Assembly (NCBI GenBank): GCA_035995185.1 | Contig: DASYKT010000005.1 | Span: 62,001 to 126,000 of the forward strand | Length of the DNA: 64,000 bases | Reading direction: 5' to 3' | From: DASYKT01 sp035995185 | GTDB lineage: Bacteria; Acidobacteriota; Blastocatellia; Pyrinomonadales; Pyrinomonadaceae | Part shown: positions 61,155 to 64,000 of the stretch, piece after piece | How the letters are laid out: the number at the start of each line of letters is the position of its first letter | How positions within the stretch are numbered: the stretch's first letter is position 1 | The notes under the pieces: model-generated | Seen by the model: the letters and a program-made list of their open reading frames with translations, nothing else | Told to the model about the DNA's origin: nothing | The model's database searches: none | Made by a program: the position numbers and the translations under genes

Positions 61155-61616
61155 TTACCGGATCTCGTATATCAACGCTTTTTCTTTGGTGCCGCCGCCC
61201 ACGCGCCGCCCGAGGATCGCGCCCCCGACCGCACCCGGAACCGCTCCGGCAATGCCTTCTAATCCGTCACCCTGTCTATCGCCCTGGTTATAGATGGCCG
61301 TGGCGAGAAATCCACCGACAAAAAAACCGCCGACGCCGCCGATGATCCCGCCAAGATGAGATTTGCCCTTCTTGCCAAGATAAACCCGCCTAACATCACT
61401 CTTGCTTACGGTCATCGTCTTGCCGCTTTTTTCGAGCACCAGTTGATCGTCCGCGGCGGATGCGAATCTCGCTTTGATCCTTTTTCCCTGCATCGTTTCA
61501 ACGATCACCCGGTGAGAATCCGGCACCGATTTCACATTTTCCCAGTTGTTAATCTGCGCGTGGGAAGCGGCAGTAAGACACAAAAGCAGCCCCGTGATAA
61601 GAAGTATGCCTTTCAT
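61155..61616 (-). CDS. Small secreted glycine-zipper protein, paralogue 2
   Basis: 153 residues from the ATG at 61616, chosen because AGGAG lies 8 nt before it and a signal peptide follows directly (MKGILLITGLLLCLTAASHA); the longer frame to 61679 has neither. The rest parallels the protein at 60455-60925: RVIVETMQGKRIKARFAS, VSKSDVRRVYLGKKG, then a Gly-rich hydrophobic region (GGIIGGVGGFFVGGFLATAI) and a final LIYEIR. The pair arose by an old tandem duplication. Role unknown. Confidence 0.75.
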   Translation of the reverse strand: MKGILLITGLLLCLTAASHAQINNWENVKSVPDSHRVIVETMQGKRIKARFASAADDQLVLEKSGKTMTVSKSDVRRVYLGKKGKSHLGGIIGGVGGFFVGGFLATAIYNQGDRQGDGLEGIAGAVPGAVGGAILGRRVGGGTKEKALIYEIR

Positions 61617-61732
61617 AAATTTAACTCCTAAACAGTTTGTAGGTTTCCAGACATAGATGCGATGCGGCCGAAAATTCAAAGGTTGTCCCGGCCTACTGTG
61701 TCGCGGCGTAAATATGCTAGTCTGTAATTAAT

Positions 61733-62089
61733 ATGCAAAACTTTCAGGCAGGCGATTTTCTGCTTTTTCAGGTCGAAAGCGGTTACGGGCTTTTACGCGT
61801 TTTAGCGATGGATGAGGGAGACGGCGGCGCTCCCATCTGGCACCTGGCCGCTTACGAAGAGCTTTTTCTCGACAGCGAAATGGCCGACGGCGCGGTCGCA
61901 AATAATTCTTTGACGATAAATATTCCGCACATCGCCCTGACCAATCGCGCTTTCGAAGCGACCCAGGTGGCCAAGCTTTCTTATCGCGAATTAACCGGTG
62001 GCGAACTCGCGGCTTATGACATATGGGTCGCCGATCCTGGGCATGAGATTTCGGACACTTCTATCAGATTGTTGCTGGGGTTGAGATAG
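61733..62089 (+). CDS. Hypothetical protein of conserved appearance
   Basis: 118 residues. The protein is compact and globular-looking, beta-rich at first (FQAGDFLLFQVESGYGLLRVLAM) with no Cys, no membrane segment and no known catalytic motif. The opening resembles small SH3-like folds that bind other proteins or nucleic acids, but no family can be named. It is alone on the plus strand between the secreted glycine-zipper gene and rsmB, and both neighbours point away from or toward it. Codon use fits the surrounding chromosome, so it is probably a real gene. Confidence 0.6.
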   Translation: MQNFQAGDFLLFQVESGYGLLRVLAMDEGDGGAPIWHLAAYEELFLDSEMADGAVANNSLTINIPHIALTNRAFEATQVAKLSYRELTGGELAAYDIWVADPGHEISDTSIRLLLGLR

Positions 62090-62136
62090 TATGGAGCGCG
62101 TTTAGGCGGCTCTCTCGTCGATCGCGTATTACTTCC

Positions 62137-62165
62137 TGTCAGTAGCGTCTGCGTGAGCAGATGCG
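62137..62165. repeat. REP-like unit, copy 2
   Basis: TGTCAGTAGCGTCTGCGTGA followed by GCAGATGCG. Compared with 59066-59094 only the stem bases differ, in a compensatory way (CGGC/GCCG versus CTGC/GCAG), so the hairpin is conserved. Confidence 0.6.
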
Positions 62166-62208
62166 TAAAACGAAGCTAAACCGCCTAAAGGCGGAACTCA
62201 AAACAGGT

Positions 62209-63561
62209 TCAATCTTTCCTTAATACCGCCGCAAAAAAACCATCGGTGTTATTACGATGTGGAAACGTTCGCAAATAACCTTCTTCAGTTTTCAACTCAT
62301 CCGCAATGTCAGGAATGACGATCTTAAACTCCGTATGTTTCCTTAAAAAATCTTCGATGATGTTTTCGTCTTCTTCTTTTTCCAGTGAGCAAGTCGAATA
62401 AATAATTCGCCCGCCTTTTTTTAGCGCCTTAGCGGCGTTCGTTAATATTCGTTTTTGCTTCTGTGCCAGCTCCCCGAAATCTTCCGTTTTTAACGACCAC
62501 CGTATCTCCGGGTTATGCCGAATCGTACCCGTCCCCGAACACGGTGCGTCCACCAAAATACAGTCAAACGTTTCCGCTTCGAATGGCAAACTCTGCACCG
62601 CGTCATATTCAAAGACTTTTACGTTTTCGATCTGCGCTCTTTCCAGGTTTCTGCGCAAAGTCTCGATCCGACGCGGATGCAGGTCGCCCGCGGCGTAAAA
62701 AACTTCAGCTGCTAAAGCGCCGCGCTCCTGCGCTTCATTTATTATCTGCGTCGTCTTGTTTCCCGGCGCCGCGCAGACATCCAAAAAACTCTCGCCTTTT
62801 CTTAACTGCGCCAGGTGCGCCACCAGCTGCGAAGCCTCATCCTGCAGCACGATCTTTCCCTGCTCGGCAAATTCGTAAAGAGTTTTATTCGGCTTCGTCG
62901 CTATAAAACAATTAGGAACAAGTTTTGATCCTGCAAACTCGGCCCCTGACGCTTCCAATTCCTTTAAAGGCGTTTCATCATTCGGCCTGCTCAGCCGAAA
63001 ACTTGTCTGCGGTATTTGATTATTTGCGCGGGTGAGGTTTTTGGTTTCTTCGAAACCAAACTCAGAAACCCATTTTCGGATCAGCCAAGGAGGATGCGAC
63101 GCAGCGATCGACAGCTTCTCGAGTTCGTCAGTTATTGACTCAGTAGGATCGAAACTTGCTTCCTTCGCGGCCCTGCGCAGCACCGCGTTAACAAAACTTG
63201 CCGCGGAAACCAGCCTTTCCTGTTTCACTATCTCGACGGATTCATTTATCGCCGCGCGCGCCGGTATCCTCGTCATAAAACGCATTTGATAAAGCCCGAG
63301 GCGCAGCGCAAGCTGTACCGGCAGGTCGAGTTTGTCCAACTTCTTGCCGGTGAAATGTTCGATGATCTTATCTAAGAAAAGTTGGGTGCGAAGAACGCCA
63401 AGCGTGAGCTCGTGGCAGAGGCCGCGGTCTTCGGCCTTTAGATCGGCTTCATACAGCGGCAGCAGTATCGAGGTAAAAGCCTCGTCTTTCTCTACCCGGC
63501 TGAGAATATTGTAAGCAGCCCATCGGCCTGGTGAAACTGTAGCAACTCGCGTGCGTGACAT
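62209..63561 (-). CDS. rsmB: 16S rRNA m5C967 methyltransferase RsmB
   Basis: 450 residues. The N-terminal 140 residues are a NusB-like helical RNA-binding domain (AYNILSRVEKDEAFTSILL). The C-terminal methyltransferase has motif I FLDVCAAPGNKTTQI, motif IV ILVDAPCSGTGTIRHNPEIRW with the PC cysteine, and motif VI IIYSTCSLEKEEDENI with the TC nucleophile cysteine, as in the RsmB/RsmF family. It methylates C967 of 16S rRNA. It follows fmt by 9 nt, the usual bacterial order fmt-rsmB. Confidence 0.93.
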   Translation of the reverse strand: MSRTRVATVSPGRWAAYNILSRVEKDEAFTSILLPLYEADLKAEDRGLCHELTLGVLRTQLFLDKIIEHFTGKKLDKLDLPVQLALRLGLYQMRFMTRIPARAAINESVEIVKQERLVSAASFVNAVLRRAAKEASFDPTESITDELEKLSIAASHPPWLIRKWVSEFGFEETKNLTRANNQIPQTSFRLSRPNDETPLKELEASGAEFAGSKLVPNCFIATKPNKTLYEFAEQGKIVLQDEASQLVAHLAQLRKGESFLDVCAAPGNKTTQIINEAQERGALAAEVFYAAGDLHPRRIETLRRNLERAQIENVKVFEYDAVQSLPFEAETFDCILVDAPCSGTGTIRHNPEIRWSLKTEDFGELAQKQKRILTNAAKALKKGGRIIYSTCSLEKEEDENIIEDFLRKHTEFKIVIPDIADELKTEEGYLRTFPHRNNTDGFFAAVLRKD

Positions 63562-63570
63562 CTGTTTATT

Positions 63571-64000
63571 CTAACCGAGTTTTTCGCCGGCTTGCATTTT
63601 TACGCCGTTGAGCAGGTCCCGCGCGCTCATCCGCTTTTTGCCTTCCAGCTGTACTTCAACGAATTGAAGTACAGTTCCCTCACCGCAGGCGACCGTAATT
63701 TCGTCTCCCTCGGCTTTAATAATTTCGCCGGGTTGTTTATTAGTGGCTTCCGGGATTGCCTGCGCTTTCCAGATGATAAGCCTTTTCCCCTGGTAAAAAG
63801 TGTGCGCGGTCGGAAAAGGCTGAAAACCTCGGACGCGGTTGTTTATCCGCTCCGCCGTCATCGAAAAATCGATCACGCCATCTTCTTTTTTCATTATCGG
63901 CGCGAGCGAAAAATCTGCGTGGTTCTGCGGGGTAGGATGGATATCATCTATTCGCCGCAAAGTTTCCGAGAGCAGATCGGCGCCGAGTGCGGCCAGGCGG
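63571..64000 (-). CDS. fmt: Methionyl-tRNA formyltransferase, C-terminal part (5' truncated by window)
   Basis: The frame runs open to the window end; the internal TTG at 63960 is not the real start. The visible 143 residues cover the end of the catalytic domain (LAALGADLLSETLRRID) and the Fmt C-terminal domain: APIMKKEDGVIDFSMTAE, IN-N-RVRGFQPFPTAHTF and KRLIIWKAQ, then LLNGVKMQAGEKLG. The enzyme formylates Met-tRNA for translation initiation. It is the gene before rsmB in one operon. Confidence 0.92.
   Translation of the reverse strand, partial: RLAALGADLLSETLRRIDDIHPTPQNHADFSLAPIMKKEDGVIDFSMTAERINNRVRGFQPFPTAHTFYQGKRLIIWKAQAIPEATNKQPGEIIKAEGDEITVACGEGTVLQFVEVQLEGKKRMSARDLLNGVKMQAGEKLG

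Overview
The window looks like part of an Acidobacteriota chromosome, probably class Blastocatellia. This is inferred from family content: extracellular proteins built of DYDGDGKTD-type FG-GAP/VCBS repeats (three proteins of the wider type), an exosortase/XrtA-type polysaccharide locus, and the general gene set. No rRNA is present to confirm it.

The window has two halves separated by a tRNA-Phe gene (45174-45249, minus strand). Left of it (1 to about 45,170) lies an AT-richer accessory region. It reads as a mobilizable genomic island whose right end is at the tRNA 3' end, next to a tyrosine integrase (43926-45059). A MobV relaxase with two small partner genes and a candidate oriT hairpin sits at 5.9-8.0 kb. 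The left end of the island is outside the window. The cargo is mostly defence-like: (i) a SIR2-like effector (partial) followed by a large P-loop NTPase and an Apea-type HEPN protein (1-5870); (ii) a SMEK-domain/P-loop NTPase/HEAT-repeat giant (9497-14032); (iii) a secreted RHS-repeat protein ending in a putative HExxH peptidase domain, with a VCBS-repeat membrane protein upstream and a small membrane protein downstream (14424-21809); (iv) a compact five-gene operon of a GRDP-like protein with a Cys-containing tail, two SAM methyltransferases, a TauD-like oxygenase and an enlarged UvrA paralogue (23591-30646); (v) convergent to it, a RADAR locus, rdrA-rdrB, followed at 4 nt by a second TauD-like oxygenase (30626-36751); (vi) a giant SF1 helicase with an MTES_1575-like nuclease domain and a GyrA C-terminal-like beta-propeller segment (37020-42176), divergent from a Zn-finger protein.

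Right of the tRNA is ordinary chromosome. It starts with one long minus-strand polysaccharide export/exosortase cluster (45495-58868): exosortase, EpsI, PrsT-like TPR lipoprotein, Wzz-like chain-length protein, XrtA-associated ATPase, BY-kinase, polyprenyl glycosylphosphotransferase, Wza-like export protein, a Ycf48-like BNR protein and a secreted VCBS protein. Then come a cytosine deaminase, two paralogous small secreted glycine-zipper proteins, a small conserved-looking protein, rsmB and the 3' part of fmt. Intergenic DNA in this half is rich in palindromic, REP-like and tandem repeats.

The most interesting candidates for new biology are the RADAR operon with a 2OG-oxygenase third gene, the GRDP/MTase/TauD/UvrA-like operon facing it, and the helicase-nuclease-GyrA-CTD fusion. 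All assignments come from reading motifs by eye; no database search was run.
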